Shown here piece after piece: positions 43,036 to 52,650 of a DNA stretch of 64,000 nt (position 1 is its first letter; every line of letters begins with the position of its first letter). This stretch comes from a bacterium MS4 (GTDB lineage Bacteria; Bacillota; Clostridia; Oscillospirales; Acutalibacteraceae), in contig CCFG01000017.1 of the NCBI GenBank assembly GCA_000752215.1, positions 124,001 to 188,000 on the forward strand. The letters run 5' to 3'. Made by a program: the position numbers and the translations under genes. Under the pieces are notes generated by a model. The model worked only from the letters and a program-made list of their open reading frames with translations, was not told the origin of the DNA and did no database searches.

Positions 43036-44537
43036 TCCAATGTTCCTCCCCATGCGGCTTTCATAATATCCTCTTGATTAAAGTGGCTGCTGCTGCAATC
43101 CATTTCCGCCATGACGCGGCCGGAGCGCATGACGATGACTCTGTCGCTCATGCCAAGAATTTCCGGCAGCTCGGAAGAAATCATGATCACGCATTTACCG
43201 GCCTCCACCAGACTGTTCATAATGTTATAGACCTCGACTTTTGCACCGACGTCGATTCCTCTTGTAGGCTCGTCAAAGATAAAGATATCTGCGTCGGTAT
43301 TAATCCATTTGCCAATAACGACCTTTTGCTTATTTCCGCCCGAAAGCTGCCCGACCAGCTCGTCAAGCCCGGGCGTTTTGATTTGCAGTGACCGGACATT
43401 TTCTTCCCCGACCTGATTCATTTTCTTTTTGTCAAGCCACGGTCCCTTTTGAAAGCCCTTCATATTGGAAAGGACAAGATTGGTACGGATATCCATTGCC
43501 TGCACCAATCCCTGGCTGCTTCTGTCTTCCGTCAAAAAAGCAATTTTGTGTGCAATGGCATTCTTTGGGGATTTGATTCTGACCTTTTCGCCTTCTATGT
43601 AGATCTCTCCGCTGTCAACCGGGTCTGCTCCGAAAATAGCCCGGAAGGTTTCTGTCCGTCCCGCGCCGACCAATCCGGCAAAGCCCAGGATTTCGCCGTG
43701 ATAAGCCTGAAAGCTGACATCGTGCAGAACGCCCGCCGAACACAATTTTTCCACCCGGAGGGCTTCCTCTTCGCGTTTTCCTGGCACCTTGGGAAACTGA
43801 TTGTCCATAGAGCGCCCCACCATCGCGGTAATCAGTCTGTCGGCGTCTATATTGGCAATGTCGTCGGTCAGTACATGCTCACCGTCACGCATAACCGTCA
43901 CCCGGTCGCACAGCTCAAACAGTTCCTCCAGCTTATGGGACACAAAAAGCACCGCCACGCCCCTGTCCTTGAGCGTACGAACCGTTTTCATCAGCTGCTG
44001 GACTTCCTTTTCTCCAAGGCTGGAAGTCGGTTCGTCCATAATAATCAGTTTCGTATCGATGGAAACCGCCCTAGCGATTTCAACCATCTGCTGGACGCCC
44101 ATTCCAAGGGCCCCGCAAAGTTTTTTCGGATCGACATCCTGTCCGAGGGACTGCATAAGTTCATGGGCCTTCTGATGCATCTGATTGTAATCAAGAAAAA
44201 TGCTCCCTTTTTTATTCACCGTGTTTCCCATAAAAATATTGTCGGTGATGGAAAGCAGCTTGACAATGCTCAGCTCCTGATAAACACAGGCAATCCCGGC
44301 CATTTTCGCGTCGTTTGGATTCCTGAATTTTTGATTTTCCCCGTTCACATGGATTTCGCCTTCATCGGCCGGGTGCACACCGGTCAGGACTTTAATCAGC
44401 GTTGATTTTCCCGCCCCGTTCTCACCGATCAGCCCGTGAATTTCTCCCGGCTTAATTTGAAGGGACATATCACGAAGCGCGACAACACCGGGAAAACGTT
44501 TCGTTATGTTTTTGAGTTCAACTACATACTCACTCAT
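43032..44537 (-). CDS. Inositol-type ABC transporter ATP-binding protein (two cassettes)
   Basis: A 501-residue RbsA/MglA-type protein with two ABC cassettes. Cassette 1: GENGAGKST near 40, Walker B LIIMDEPTSS near 165. Cassette 2: GLVGAGRTET, signature LSGGNKQKV near 397 and IFDEPTRGID. It hydrolyses ATP to drive uptake with the permease encoded immediately downstream and the binding protein at 45703. Between ATPase and binding-protein genes sits a Gfo/Idh gene, an uncommon insertion into an ABC gene set. AGGTG precedes the ATG. Confidence 0.92.
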   Translation of the reverse strand: MSEYVVELKNITKRFPGVVALRDMSLQIKPGEIHGLIGENGAGKSTLIKVLTGVHPADEGEIHVNGENQKFRNPNDAKMAGIACVYQELSIVKLLSITDNIFMGNTVNKKGSIFLDYNQMHQKAHELMQSLGQDVDPKKLCGALGMGVQQMVEIARAVSIDTKLIIMDEPTSSLGEKEVQQLMKTVRTLKDRGVAVLFVSHKLEELFELCDRVTVMRDGEHVLTDDIANIDADRLITAMVGRSMDNQFPKVPGKREEEALRVEKLCSAGVLHDVSFQAYHGEILGFAGLVGAGRTETFRAIFGADPVDSGEIYIEGEKVRIKSPKNAIAHKIAFLTEDRSSQGLVQAMDIRTNLVLSNMKGFQKGPWLDKKKMNQVGEENVRSLQIKTPGLDELVGQLSGGNKQKVVIGKWINTDADIFIFDEPTRGIDVGAKVEVYNIMNSLVEAGKCVIMISSELPEILGMSDRVIVMRSGRVMAEMDCSSSHFNQEDIMKAAWGGTLE

Positions 44538-44613
44538 CGCTTCACCTGTCTTTTGAGGGTTCCCTCATCGTATTTGAATAGATATTCTCTATCTCCCGTA
44601 TTCTTCTGTTTCA

Positions 44614-45618
44614 TCACTCATAGAACGCCGGCTTCTCCCGAATCAAAACAGGTTCTATCGTTCCTTTCAGACGCGCCTGAATCAGCGTATCCGCCGTTAC
44701 GCAGGCAGCGTAACCGTCCCAGGCGCTTGGCCCCTGCAGGGCGCCTTGATTCAAAGAATCGATCCATTGTTGAAGTTCTATATCGTATGCTTCTATAAAA
44801 CGTTCCGACCAGTCGGAATAAATCTGACAGGAACGCGTGCCGTCCGTTTTTAATAAAATCGTGTTCGGGTCCGGCAGCCTTGCCGTTCCCATTTCTCCTA
44901 CCACTTCGCATTGAATGTCATACCCATAATGGGAATTCATGTTAATCTCCGCATCAATCCGAACACCGCTTCCGGTTTTAAGAAGCATGATCTGCGGATC
45001 CTCCAGACCGTCCTGCGCGCTGCGGTTTTGCTTTACCGTCAGGACCTGTCCGGTCTCATACTCCTCGCCCAAAAGCCAGCGCAGCACGTCGATTTCATGA
45101 ATCCCGGAATTCTTTATGGTCATATCCGTAGTGTGCTGAGGCCCGGGAATACGGTTTCTATGACAGCAGTGCACCATCAGCGGGGCACCGATTTTCCCGC
45201 TGTCGATGATTTCTTTCAGCGCGCGGTAGCCGCGGTCGTACCGCCTCATGAACCCCACCTGAACCAGTCTTTTCCCACACTGCAGCTCTGCGTCGATAAT
45301 GTTCCGGCATTCCTCCGCCGACACGCCCAACGGTTTTTCGCAGAAAACATATTTCCGTTCGCGGATACACTGAAGAACATACCCGGCGTGTGTCGGATCC
45401 CAGGAGGCAACCAGAATTGCGTCAACATTCGGGTCCCGAATCACTTCTTCCCCCGTTTCATAAAAAACCGCGCCGTATTCCTTCGCAATACCGGCCGCGT
45501 TTTCCGGACGGATATCGGACAGTGCCACGACTTTGGCTCCGTGAACGACGTTTGTCAGCCTGCGGATATGATCCCTTCCGATTGCTCCGGTGCCTATCAC
45601 ACCGATCTTCCATTCCAC
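44614..45618 (-). CDS. Gfo/Idh/MocA dehydrogenase, IolG-like copy 2
   Basis: About 334 residues. GTGAIGRDH at the N-terminus binds NAD, EKPLGVSAEE carries the conserved lysine, and NSGIHEIDVLRWLLGEE gives the histidine and aspartate of the active site. GFMRRYDRGY and MNSHYGYDIQCEVVGEMG are close to Bacillus-type IolG. It may oxidise myo-inositol or a stereoisomer such as D-chiro-inositol. I take GTG at 45618 as the start because GGGGGTGA lies 7 bases before it; the frame can be read from a TTG at 45648. It lies inside the ABC transporter set, between binding protein and ATPase. Confidence 0.87.
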   Translation of the reverse strand: MEWKIGVIGTGAIGRDHIRRLTNVVHGAKVVALSDIRPENAAGIAKEYGAVFYETGEEVIRDPNVDAILVASWDPTHAGYVLQCIRERKYVFCEKPLGVSAEECRNIIDAELQCGKRLVQVGFMRRYDRGYRALKEIIDSGKIGAPLMVHCCHRNRIPGPQHTTDMTIKNSGIHEIDVLRWLLGEEYETGQVLTVKQNRSAQDGLEDPQIMLLKTGSGVRIDAEINMNSHYGYDIQCEVVGEMGTARLPDPNTILLKTDGTRSCQIYSDWSERFIEAYDIELQQWIDSLNQGALQGPSAWDGYAACVTADTLIQARLKGTIEPVLIREKPAFYE

Positions 45619-45650
45619 CGTTATTTCACCCCCATGGTAAGCGGACAACC

Positions 45651-45677
45651 GCCATCCCGCCGCAAGGCGGGAATGGC
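45651..45677 (-). terminator. Hairpin after the inositol binding-protein gene
   Basis: GCCATCCCGCC pairs with GGCGGGAATGGC around GCAA with one bulge, directly after the binding-protein stop (minus strand). It probably protects the binding-protein mRNA or causes partial termination, as at 25681 in the other operon. Confidence 0.55.
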
Positions 45678-45702
45678 TTCCGGATTGCCCGACAGAGAAA
45701 AT

Positions 45703-46728
45703 TTATTTACCGGTCATCTTATTCAGCTTATCAAGGTAATCCTTTGCATTTGAAGCATCGACGATCGTGGAACCGCTGTCGATCAATTTTTCAACACTCT
45801 CGCCCTTTACTGCTTTCACCGCATTTTCCACAGCCTTATAACCCATGTCGTACGGGGACTGCGCAACGGAAGCTGTCTCTTTGCCGTCGATAATGCTCTG
45901 GCACGCGGTGGCGATTCCGTCAAAGCCCATAAACTTGATTTTGTCTGCTTTCCCCGCCTGAGCCGCCGCTCTCTGCGCGCCGATAGCCATATCGTCGTTG
46001 TTGCAAAGAACCGCGTCGATCTGCGGGAAATTCTGCATAAAGTTTTCCATGACCTGTACCGCTTTGTCGGCAGTTGCGTTTGCGTACTGTGTATCCAGAA
46101 CCTCTATGCCTCCCGCTTTCAGGGCTTCCGTATATCCTTTCATGCGGGCTTCGTTGGTCGGATCGCCCTGCACGCCGCCGATCAGCACCGCTTTTTTACC
46201 GGAGCCGATCAGCTTTGCGATATATTCGCCGCCCTTTTTAGCCGCTTCTTCATTTCCGGTTCCAATAAACGTCACTTTTTTGTCGTAGTTTGCATCCGTA
46301 TCAACGAAAAGGACCGGGATCGTGGCATCCTGCAATTTTGTGACCACCATGTCCGGCTGAAGCGGTGCAATGCACAGCGCGTCGATCTTGCCGGCTGAAA
46401 GCATGGTCTCGATCATATTGCTTTGTTCGTTAAACGAAGTCTCCGACGGAGGGCCTTCCAGGTCCACCTGAACACCCAGGTCTTTTTGCGCCTGCTTTAC
46501 GCCGGCGGCCACATATCCCCAATATTCACTGGATAAAGTTTTCAGAATGACGCCGATCCGGATATCGGCATTGCTTTTTTCGGCAGATGATTCCGTGGCC
46601 GCCGGGGTGCTTTCCGTCCCTCCCGTGCTCTCCGGTGCAGCGCTATTCTGGCTGGAACCGTTGCAGGCGGCCATGGACAAAACCATGATTCCTCCCAAAA
46701 TTGCTGCTAAAATTCTTTTCAATTTCAT
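45703..46728 (-). CDS. Inositol-type ABC transporter substrate-binding lipoprotein
   Basis: A 341-residue protein. MKLKRILAAILGGIMVLSMA followed by AC gives a lipoprotein signal with the cysteine near 22, then an Ala/Glu/Ser linker. The RbsB-type fold shows VILKTLSSEYWGYVAAGVKQA, DALCIAPLQPDMVVTKLQ, AVLCNNDDMAIGAQRAA and YKAVENAVKAVKGE. It would bind inositol outside the membrane and deliver it to the permease at 42022. AAAGGAG precedes the ATG. The binding pocket cannot be assigned to a particular sugar from sequence alone. Confidence 0.9.
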   Translation of the reverse strand: MKLKRILAAILGGIMVLSMAACNGSSQNSAAPESTGGTESTPAATESSAEKSNADIRIGVILKTLSSEYWGYVAAGVKQAQKDLGVQVDLEGPPSETSFNEQSNMIETMLSAGKIDALCIAPLQPDMVVTKLQDATIPVLFVDTDANYDKKVTFIGTGNEEAAKKGGEYIAKLIGSGKKAVLIGGVQGDPTNEARMKGYTEALKAGGIEVLDTQYANATADKAVQVMENFMQNFPQIDAVLCNNDDMAIGAQRAAAQAGKADKIKFMGFDGIATACQSIIDGKETASVAQSPYDMGYKAVENAVKAVKGESVEKLIDSGSTIVDASNAKDYLDKLNKMTGK

Positions 46729-46783
46729 AGTGTTCTCCTTTCAATACTTTCAACTTTTTATGTAAATGGGTACTTCGCCCATT

Positions 46784-47581
46784 TTACAACCCCCTGCTGG
46801 ATTCCATGATTGCCCGAACTGCCGTCTCCGTCCCGTTCTGCGGAATCAGCTCAAATCCAACTGTGCGATCATAACCTATTTTTTTCAGATGCTGAAACAC
46901 CTGCCTGTAATGAATGGTTCCGGTACCGGGTTCCCCGCGGCCCGGTGCATCCGCAATGTGGATATACCCAACACTGTCAATGTATTTTGACAGTGTTTCG
47001 CAGATTTTCCCTTCGTTCAGGTACATGTGATAGGCGTCGTAAAGGATTTTAACGTTCGGTGAACCGACCAGCGAAGTAATTTCAGCCGACATCTGCGTGG
47101 ATGTCAAGAAATTCCCGATATGGTCCACCACAATATTCAGTGCCTCCAGCACCAGCGTAATACCCGCTTCTTCCGCGTAAGGCGATAATTTTTTCAGCGT
47201 ATCAAACATGGTGCAGATTTTCACCGTATCCGAATACTGCGGAAAGGGATCCTTCGCATATGCTTTCGGGCCGGACAGAAGCTCGTTGGAGTGTACGACA
47301 AGCACCGGGCAATTGATTTTTTGGGCGGCACCAATCGACTTTTTTACAAACTCCACATACTCTTTCTGATGCTCCGGATCGCACATGGAAGCGTATTTGT
47401 CGCCGGACATCGCTGATATTTTCAACTGATTTTCAGACAGCAGCCGCTTTACTTCATCCAGGTCCTTGTTATCCCAATCCCAGAACTCTATGGAATCAAA
47501 GCCATCCCGTTTCGCCTGGCTGAAACGTTCCTGCCACGGCAGCTCCGTATAAAGGACTTCCAGATTCGCGGATCTTTTCAT
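46784..47581 (-). CDS. Hydroxypyruvate isomerase-like TIM-barrel protein
   Basis: About 265 residues. DGFDSIEFWDWDNKDLDEVK near 30 and the metal ligands in LVLEALN (E), ILYDAYHMYLNEG (D and H), and VGFELIPQNGTE (E) place it in the Hyi/sugar-isomerase TIM-barrel group. IYYIHIAD-type GYIHIADAPGRGEPGTG is also typical. Related enzymes isomerise hydroxypyruvate, epimerise 5-keto-L-gluconate or D-tagatose (IolO, DTE), or isomerise inosose (IolI). With the IolN-like gene in the other operon, an IolO-like role deserves a test. AAGGGG precedes the ATG at 47581. Confidence 0.8.
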   Translation of the reverse strand: MKRSANLEVLYTELPWQERFSQAKRDGFDSIEFWDWDNKDLDEVKRLLSENQLKISAMSGDKYASMCDPEHQKEYVEFVKKSIGAAQKINCPVLVVHSNELLSGPKAYAKDPFPQYSDTVKICTMFDTLKKLSPYAEEAGITLVLEALNIVVDHIGNFLTSTQMSAEITSLVGSPNVKILYDAYHMYLNEGKICETLSKYIDSVGYIHIADAPGRGEPGTGTIHYRQVFQHLKKIGYDRTVGFELIPQNGTETAVRAIMESSRGL

Positions 47582-47653
47582 TTTATAAGCCCCTTTATTC
47601 CAATAATTATTTTTGTCCACCCGGGCAAAAAGCTTTTGCGGAGACCTTGCCCT

Positions 47654-48685
47654 TTATCCCTGCTGTATTTCCACCAGTTTTCCTGACTCAAACGACTGTT
47701 TGCACGATCCCGCGATTTCCACAACGCGTCTGCCGTCGTAAACCGTGACCTCCGGTTTGCGGTTGTGTAAAATGCAATCGGCAAACTCATTGATTTCGCT
47801 GATATAAGCATTCTGGAACCGCTCCAGAAAATCCTCGCAGCATTCCCTGCGCACACCGTGGGAGTCCAGAATTTCAACAATATTTTTCTGTGGTACGGAG
47901 CCGATTCTCAAAACACCCTTTGTCCCTACGATTTCGGTTTCTATATGATAGCCGTGCGGCGCGGTTCTCCCTGCAAAAAGGAACCCCATTGCGCCGTTCT
48001 GAAACTTCATCAAGCAGGAAACGTTGTCTCCGTCTCCGTAACGCGCAAATTCCTCGTGAGCATAACACCCGCCGACGGCATAGACATTTTCCGGCTCGCT
48101 CTTTAAAAACCAGCGTGCCAGATCGATATCATGAACCGCCATGTCCAGAAATGCCCCTCCGCTGTGCGCGGCAAACGCGATGGACCCTGCAATCTGTTTT
48201 TCAGGGTCCTGGCTGTAAGCACGGAACAAAATCGGCTTGCCGATCTCCCCGGCGTCCACTTTTTGTTTTGCGTACTGATAAGAGGGGTCAAAACGGCGCA
48301 TGAAGCCCAGCATAAACACTCTGTCAGGATGGTGCGCAACCGCCTCTTCCGCTTTTTTGCACTGTTCCACCGTAATTCCCAGCGGTTTTTCTGAAAAAAC
48401 ATGCTTTCCCTTTTCAAGCGCTTTCTCAATCTGCTCCGTGTGCAGTCCGGAAGGGGACGCGATGACCACCGCGTCCACGTCGTCACATTCGAGCATTTCA
48501 TCAAAATCGGTAAATAGATGCGGAACACGCAGAGATTCCGCTTTCCTTTTCAGCTTATCCGCATCCACATCACAGAGAGCAATCAGTTCGGCATTCGGAA
48601 TTTTTTCAGCGATATTCTCTGCATGGCGGTCTCCCAGCCGCCCAAGCCCAATGGAGCCAATCCTTACTTTATTCATCACTTTCAA
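47654..48685 (-). CDS. Gfo/Idh/MocA dehydrogenase, inositol dehydrogenase copy 3 (scyllo-inositol type possible)
   Basis: A 343-residue enzyme. GLGRLGDRHAENIA binds NAD, SEKPLGITVEQ carries the lysine, and LDMAVHDIDLARWFL gives the catalytic aspartate and histidine. GFMRRFDPSY and TAPHGYHIETEIVGTKG mark an inositol dehydrogenase. Bacillus uses a separate paralog (IolX) for scyllo-inositol, so isomer specialisation of the three copies is likely. A TTG start at 48685 has AGGAAAG 5 bases upstream; ATG at 48676 is possible. It follows iolE by 54 bases. Confidence 0.88.
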   Translation of the reverse strand: MKVMNKVRIGSIGLGRLGDRHAENIAEKIPNAELIALCDVDADKLKRKAESLRVPHLFTDFDEMLECDDVDAVVIASPSGLHTEQIEKALEKGKHVFSEKPLGITVEQCKKAEEAVAHHPDRVFMLGFMRRFDPSYQYAKQKVDAGEIGKPILFRAYSQDPEKQIAGSIAFAAHSGGAFLDMAVHDIDLARWFLKSEPENVYAVGGCYAHEEFARYGDGDNVSCLMKFQNGAMGFLFAGRTAPHGYHIETEIVGTKGVLRIGSVPQKNIVEILDSHGVRRECCEDFLERFQNAYISEINEFADCILHNRKPEVTVYDGRRVVEIAGSCKQSFESGKLVEIQQG

Positions 48686-48739
48686 CCGTTCTTTCCTGAA
48701 AATATAGATAAAATGACCGGAGGCTAAGATTGTTTTGGA

Positions 48740-49636
48740 TTAAATACCGGCCGTCTTACGGATATATTCCCGCGCTTTCTTTGCGTAAACAAACGGATTC
48801 GCAATGGCGGGGTCCTGTTCCGCCTCTACAAGCAGCCAGCCCTCATAATGATTCTGCGACAGGACGTCAAAAATCGGCTGGAAATCGATTGCGCCGTCGC
48901 CGGGAACGGTAAACGCGCCCAGACGTACCGCCTGAAGAAAGCTGAGCTTTTCCGCTTTTACATGGGCAACAACTGCCGGGCGGATGTCCTTCAGATGCAC
49001 ATGCCGGATACGGCCCGCATATTTTTTCAGCACCGCCAGCGCGTCTTCGCCGGAAAACACCAGATGTCCGGTATCGTACAGCAGAGAAACCGCGGAGGGA
49101 TCCGTATTCTCCATCAGCCGGTCAATCTCGTGCGTGGTCTGCACGACCGTGCCCATATGATGATGGTAAACAAGCTTCATGTCCTTTTCGGCGGCAAGCC
49201 TTCCCAGCTTTTCCAGCCCCGTTGTGAGTGTTTTCCATTCCGCGTCGTTCATAACATATTTCCCGTCGAAAATCGGGGTGTCTATCTGTCCCTGTATGCT
49301 GTGCCCCTGTTCGGAAACGACAATCACCTTCGCGCCAAGGTCGTATAGAAAATCGCGGTGCTGGATAAACGCTTTTTCGGTTTCCTCATAAGGCTGCGTC
49401 GTCAGGAAAGAGCTGAACCACGCACTGGCAATGCGCAGATTTCTTTCCTCCATATAGCCTTTCAGCACATTGGCATCATGCGGATATTTATTGCCGACCT
49501 CGGTGCCGGAAAAACCCGCGAGCGCGGCTTCGCTGATACACTGCTCAAACGAGTTCTCCTTGCCGAGGTCGGGCATATCGTCATTGGTCCATGCAATTGG
49601 GGCGATGCCAAGAAAAACATTCTTTTTGTCAAACAT
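48740..49636 (-). CDS. iolE: Inosose dehydratase
   Basis: A 298-residue TIM-barrel lyase of usual IolE length. The opening VFLGIAPIAWTNDDMPDLG is typical of the family, as are YHHHMGTVVQT near 150, LLYDTGHLVFSGED near 190, VHLKDIRPAV near 215 and WLLVEAEQDPA near 275, which together supply the metal-binding glutamate, aspartate and histidine. It dehydrates scyllo-inosose to trihydroxycyclohexane-dione, the substrate of IolD. GAGGAG lies 9 bases before the ATG at 49636; the frame runs into iolD to 49765. iolD ends 16 bases upstream. Confidence 0.92.
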   Translation of the reverse strand: MFDKKNVFLGIAPIAWTNDDMPDLGKENSFEQCISEAALAGFSGTEVGNKYPHDANVLKGYMEERNLRIASAWFSSFLTTQPYEETEKAFIQHRDFLYDLGAKVIVVSEQGHSIQGQIDTPIFDGKYVMNDAEWKTLTTGLEKLGRLAAEKDMKLVYHHHMGTVVQTTHEIDRLMENTDPSAVSLLYDTGHLVFSGEDALAVLKKYAGRIRHVHLKDIRPAVVAHVKAEKLSFLQAVRLGAFTVPGDGAIDFQPIFDVLSQNHYEGWLLVEAEQDPAIANPFVYAKKAREYIRKTAGI

Positions 49637-49652
49637 CAAAAACAACTCCTCA

Positions 49653-51584
49653 TCAATAGCTTCTCGCAGTTTTTTTATGCTGTTCCTTGCGTTCAAACGC
49701 TTCCCTGCCGTCTTCGCTCCGCGTTGTGCTGGCGACGCCGACATGCCACCAGGATTCGTAATCATGCGTCATGGTTTTGGGCAGGACTTTGATATCGATC
49801 AAAGTGGGAACCGTCTGTTTTTTGCTGTCGGCAAGGGCGGCCTTCAGTTCTTCCATACTGCGTGCGGTATAGGTTTTCGCCCCGTAACCGGCGGCGACCG
49901 CAGCATAGCTGACCGGAACAAAATCCCCCGTCTGATTTCCCGTTTCGGGATCACGGAAACGGAATTCCGTCCCCAGATTTCCGATGCCGTTGGACATTTC
50001 CAGATTATTGATACAGCCGTTCGAGGCATTGTCAAACAGCAGGATATTGATTTTCTGATGCTCCTGAACCGCGGTGACGATTTCCGAATGCAGCATCAGG
50101 AAGCTGCCGTCACCGACCATGGCGTAAACCTCACGCTTTGGCTCTGCAAGCCTGACGCCGAGCGCGCCGGCGACCTCATAGCCCATGCAGGAAAAACCGT
50201 ACTCCATGTGATAGGAGTCGCGTGCCTCGGTCGTCCACATGCGCTGCAGATCGCCCGGAAGGCTGCCCGCGGCGCCGATGATGATCGCATCGTCCGCAAT
50301 ACCGCCGCGAATGGCGCAGATCGCCGCCGTCTGGGTCAGGCTGCTGCCCGTCATTTTTACAAAGTCCTCCATGCTGCCGGGATTCCTCGCAGTAACCATC
50401 GGCTCAAAGCCTTCCCCGTAGGAATAGGCTGCCAGCCGTTTCATCTCTTCGTTCCAGGCTGTTTTGGCTTCTGAAATCTCATTGGCGTACGCACTGCGGT
50501 AGCCTCTGTTTTTCAGCAGGACGGTGAGCACCTCCAGCGCCGCCTTTGCGTCGCCGACCGCTTTGATGCTGTCCATTTTATAAGCATGGAACCGGGACAC
50601 ATTGATGGAAACCACTTTTACACCCGGATTCCGGAACAGCCATTTGGAGGAAGTGGTAAAATCGGACAGTCTTGAACCGACTGCAAGAATCAGATCGGCT
50701 TCCCGCGCGATGGTATTCGCGGCCAGATTTCCGGTCACGCCGATCCCGCCCAGATTATAGGGAGAGCTGGAGGAGCAGGCGCTTTTTCCGGCCTGTGTTT
50801 CGCCGAACGGAATATGAAACTGTTCGCAGAAATTCTGAAGAATGTCTCCGGCTCCGGAATACTTCACGCCGCCGCCGCAGATCACCAGCGGTTTTTTGCT
50901 GGCCGCCAACGCGTTCAGGACATCTTCGAGCTCTTCGTTCGCAGGAAGGCACCTCGTGATTTTATGTACCCGCTTCTGAAAGAAATAGTCCGGATAATCG
51001 TAGCTTTCGCCCTGCACGTCCTGCGGAATCGCAACACACACCGCGCCGGCCTCCGCCGGGTCGGTCAGGACCCGCATGGCGTTGATCATGGCGGTCATCA
51101 GCTGCTCCGGGCGCTCCACACGGTCCCAGTATTTGCAGACCGCTTTAAACGCGTCGTTCGTGGTGGTTTGCAGGCTTCCTGACTGTTCCACCTGCTGCAG
51201 GACCGGGTCAGGCTGCCTGCTGGCAAAGGTATCACCGGGCAAAAGCAGCAGCGGAATATTGTTGACGGAAGCGCAGGCCGCGGCGGTGACCATATTTGCC
51301 GCACCCGGTCCGATGGAGGAAGAGCAGGCAATAATCCTTTTGCGGTTGTTCTGCCTTGCGAAGGCGGTGGCCAGGTGGGCCATGCCCTGTTCATTTTTAC
51401 CCTGAAAATACTTTAATTCTCCTCGGTTTTCATCCAGCGCCTGCCCGAGCCCGCACACATTCCCATGCCCGAAAATCGTGATGACTCCTTCCACGAATTT
51501 ATTTTCCGCCCCGTCCACGCTGACGTACTGCTGATCCAAAAAACGCACAAGCGCCTGTGCCATTGTCATTCTGGTCGTACCCAT
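49653..51584 (-). CDS. iolD: 3D-(3,5/4)-trihydroxycyclohexane-1,2-dione hydrolase
   Basis: A 643-residue thiamine-diphosphate enzyme. The N-terminal PYR domain (~1-170) has [14 protein letters not shown] and [15 protein letters not shown]. The central domain is at ~200-350. The C-terminal PP domain has the ThDP/Mg motif [16 protein letters not shown]...[17 protein letters not shown] near 500. It opens the ring of the IolE product to 5-deoxy-glucuronate. Length and motifs match IolD rather than acetolactate synthase. AAGGAG precedes the ATG; iolC lies 21 bases upstream in the operon. Confidence 0.95.
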   Translation of the reverse strand: MGTTRMTMAQALVRFLDQQYVSVDGAENKFVEGVITIFGHGNVCGLGQALDENRGELKYFQGKNEQGMAHLATAFARQNNRKRIIACSSSIGPGAANMVTAAACASVNNIPLLLLPGDTFASRQPDPVLQQVEQSGSLQTTTNDAFKAVCKYWDRVERPEQLMTAMINAMRVLTDPAEAGAVCVAIPQDVQGESYDYPDYFFQKRVHKITRCLPANEELEDVLNALAASKKPLVICGGGVKYSGAGDILQNFCEQFHIPFGETQAGKSACSSSSPYNLGGIGVTGNLAANTIAREADLILAVGSRLSDFTTSSKWLFRNPGVKVVSINVSRFHAYKMDSIKAVGDAKAALEVLTVLLKNRGYRSAYANEISEAKTAWNEEMKRLAAYSYGEGFEPMVTARNPGSMEDFVKMTGSSLTQTAAICAIRGGIADDAIIIGAAGSLPGDLQRMWTTEARDSYHMEYGFSCMGYEVAGALGVRLAEPKREVYAMVGDGSFLMLHSEIVTAVQEHQKINILLFDNASNGCINNLEMSNGIGNLGTEFRFRDPETGNQTGDFVPVSYAAVAAGYGAKTYTARSMEELKAALADSKKQTVPTLIDIKVLPKTMTHDYESWWHVGVASTTRSEDGREAFERKEQHKKTARSY

Positions 51585-51605
51585 AACCGAACTCCTTTCG
51601 TAACT

Positions 51606-52625
51606 CTATGCTCTGGCAATCATTTCTCCGTATTTTTGCTTGCAGTCGGCAATGTAATCCCGAACGGTCTTCGCGTCCGGCATGCTGTCCGCGCAGGAGT
51701 GGCTGGCGACGAGCAGGGATGCAGACGCGCTTCCGAATTCCAGGCAGTCGATGATTTCCCAGCCTTCCAGCAGCCCGTACAGGAACGCGGAAGCGTAGCC
51801 GTCGCCGCCGCCGAAGCCCTTCAGCTTTTTAATTGGAAACGGCTTCACGGTATAGCTCTGGCCGTCGCAGGTGTAAGCGGTGGAGCCTTCCTTCCCGTGC
51901 TTGATGACAACGATTTTGGCGCAGTGACTGTGCCAAAGGGCAGCGGTTTCCCTGTCCGAAAGACCGGGCCGTATCAGGCTCTGGGTCAGGTCGTATTCCT
52001 CTCTGGAACCCAAAATCACATCGGCCTGGCCGGCGGCAATCCCGTAGTAAACGCCGAGCTCATCCTTTGACTGCCAGTTATACGCGCGGTAATCGATGTC
52101 AAAAATAACCGGCGTATCGGTTTTTTTTGCAAGGAACAGCGCCTTTAGGGCCGCTTCCCGCGACGGGCTCTCGGCCAGCGCCGTTCCGGAGATCAAAAGT
52201 GCCTTGCTCTGTTTCATGTATTCCTCGTCAATATCGTTTACATTTAACTGTAAATCCGCAATTTTGTTGCGGTACATTAAAATGCTGCTTTCTTTTTCAC
52301 TTAGAATTTCCGTAAAGGTAAGCCCCAGCTTTTCCCCATTTTCGCAGCGGCGGATCCGGGAAGTGTCGATTCCCTCTTTTTTGAAATAATCCGTCACATA
52401 ATCACCGAACCGGTCGTCGGATACCCGCGCGAAAAAGCCGCATTTCTTCCCCAGCCGCGAAAGGCCCACCGCAATGTTTGCGGGAGAACCGCCCAGATAT
52501 TTTTTATAGGTCGTGCTCTCCGCCAGCGTTTTATAATAGTCAACCGGATTCAGGTCAATCGTAATTCTGCCCAAAGGCGTAAGGTCGAATTTTCTGTTTG
52601 CATCAAACTCTATGTATTTCATCAT
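51606..52625 (-). CDS. iolC: 5-dehydro-2-deoxygluconokinase
   Basis: A 339-residue PfkB-family kinase. LGGSPANIAVGLSRLGKKCGF near 43 binds sugar, and the second signature GFGGGDGYASAFLYGLLEG near 260 holds the catalytic aspartate and anion hole, with GGGD in place of the more common GAGD. It phosphorylates the IolB product to the 6-phosphate cleaved by IolJ. It starts with a double ATG after AAAGGGA and lies 25 bases after iolJ. Confidence 0.93.
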   Translation of the reverse strand: MMKYIEFDANRKFDLTPLGRITIDLNPVDYYKTLAESTTYKKYLGGSPANIAVGLSRLGKKCGFFARVSDDRFGDYVTDYFKKEGIDTSRIRRCENGEKLGLTFTEILSEKESSILMYRNKIADLQLNVNDIDEEYMKQSKALLISGTALAESPSREAALKALFLAKKTDTPVIFDIDYRAYNWQSKDELGVYYGIAAGQADVILGSREEYDLTQSLIRPGLSDRETAALWHSHCAKIVVIKHGKEGSTAYTCDGQSYTVKPFPIKKLKGFGGGDGYASAFLYGLLEGWEIIDCLEFGSASASLLVASHSCADSMPDAKTVRDYIADCKQKYGEMIARA

Positions 52626-52650
52626 GCCGTCCCTTTCCCTGTGCGCGTTT

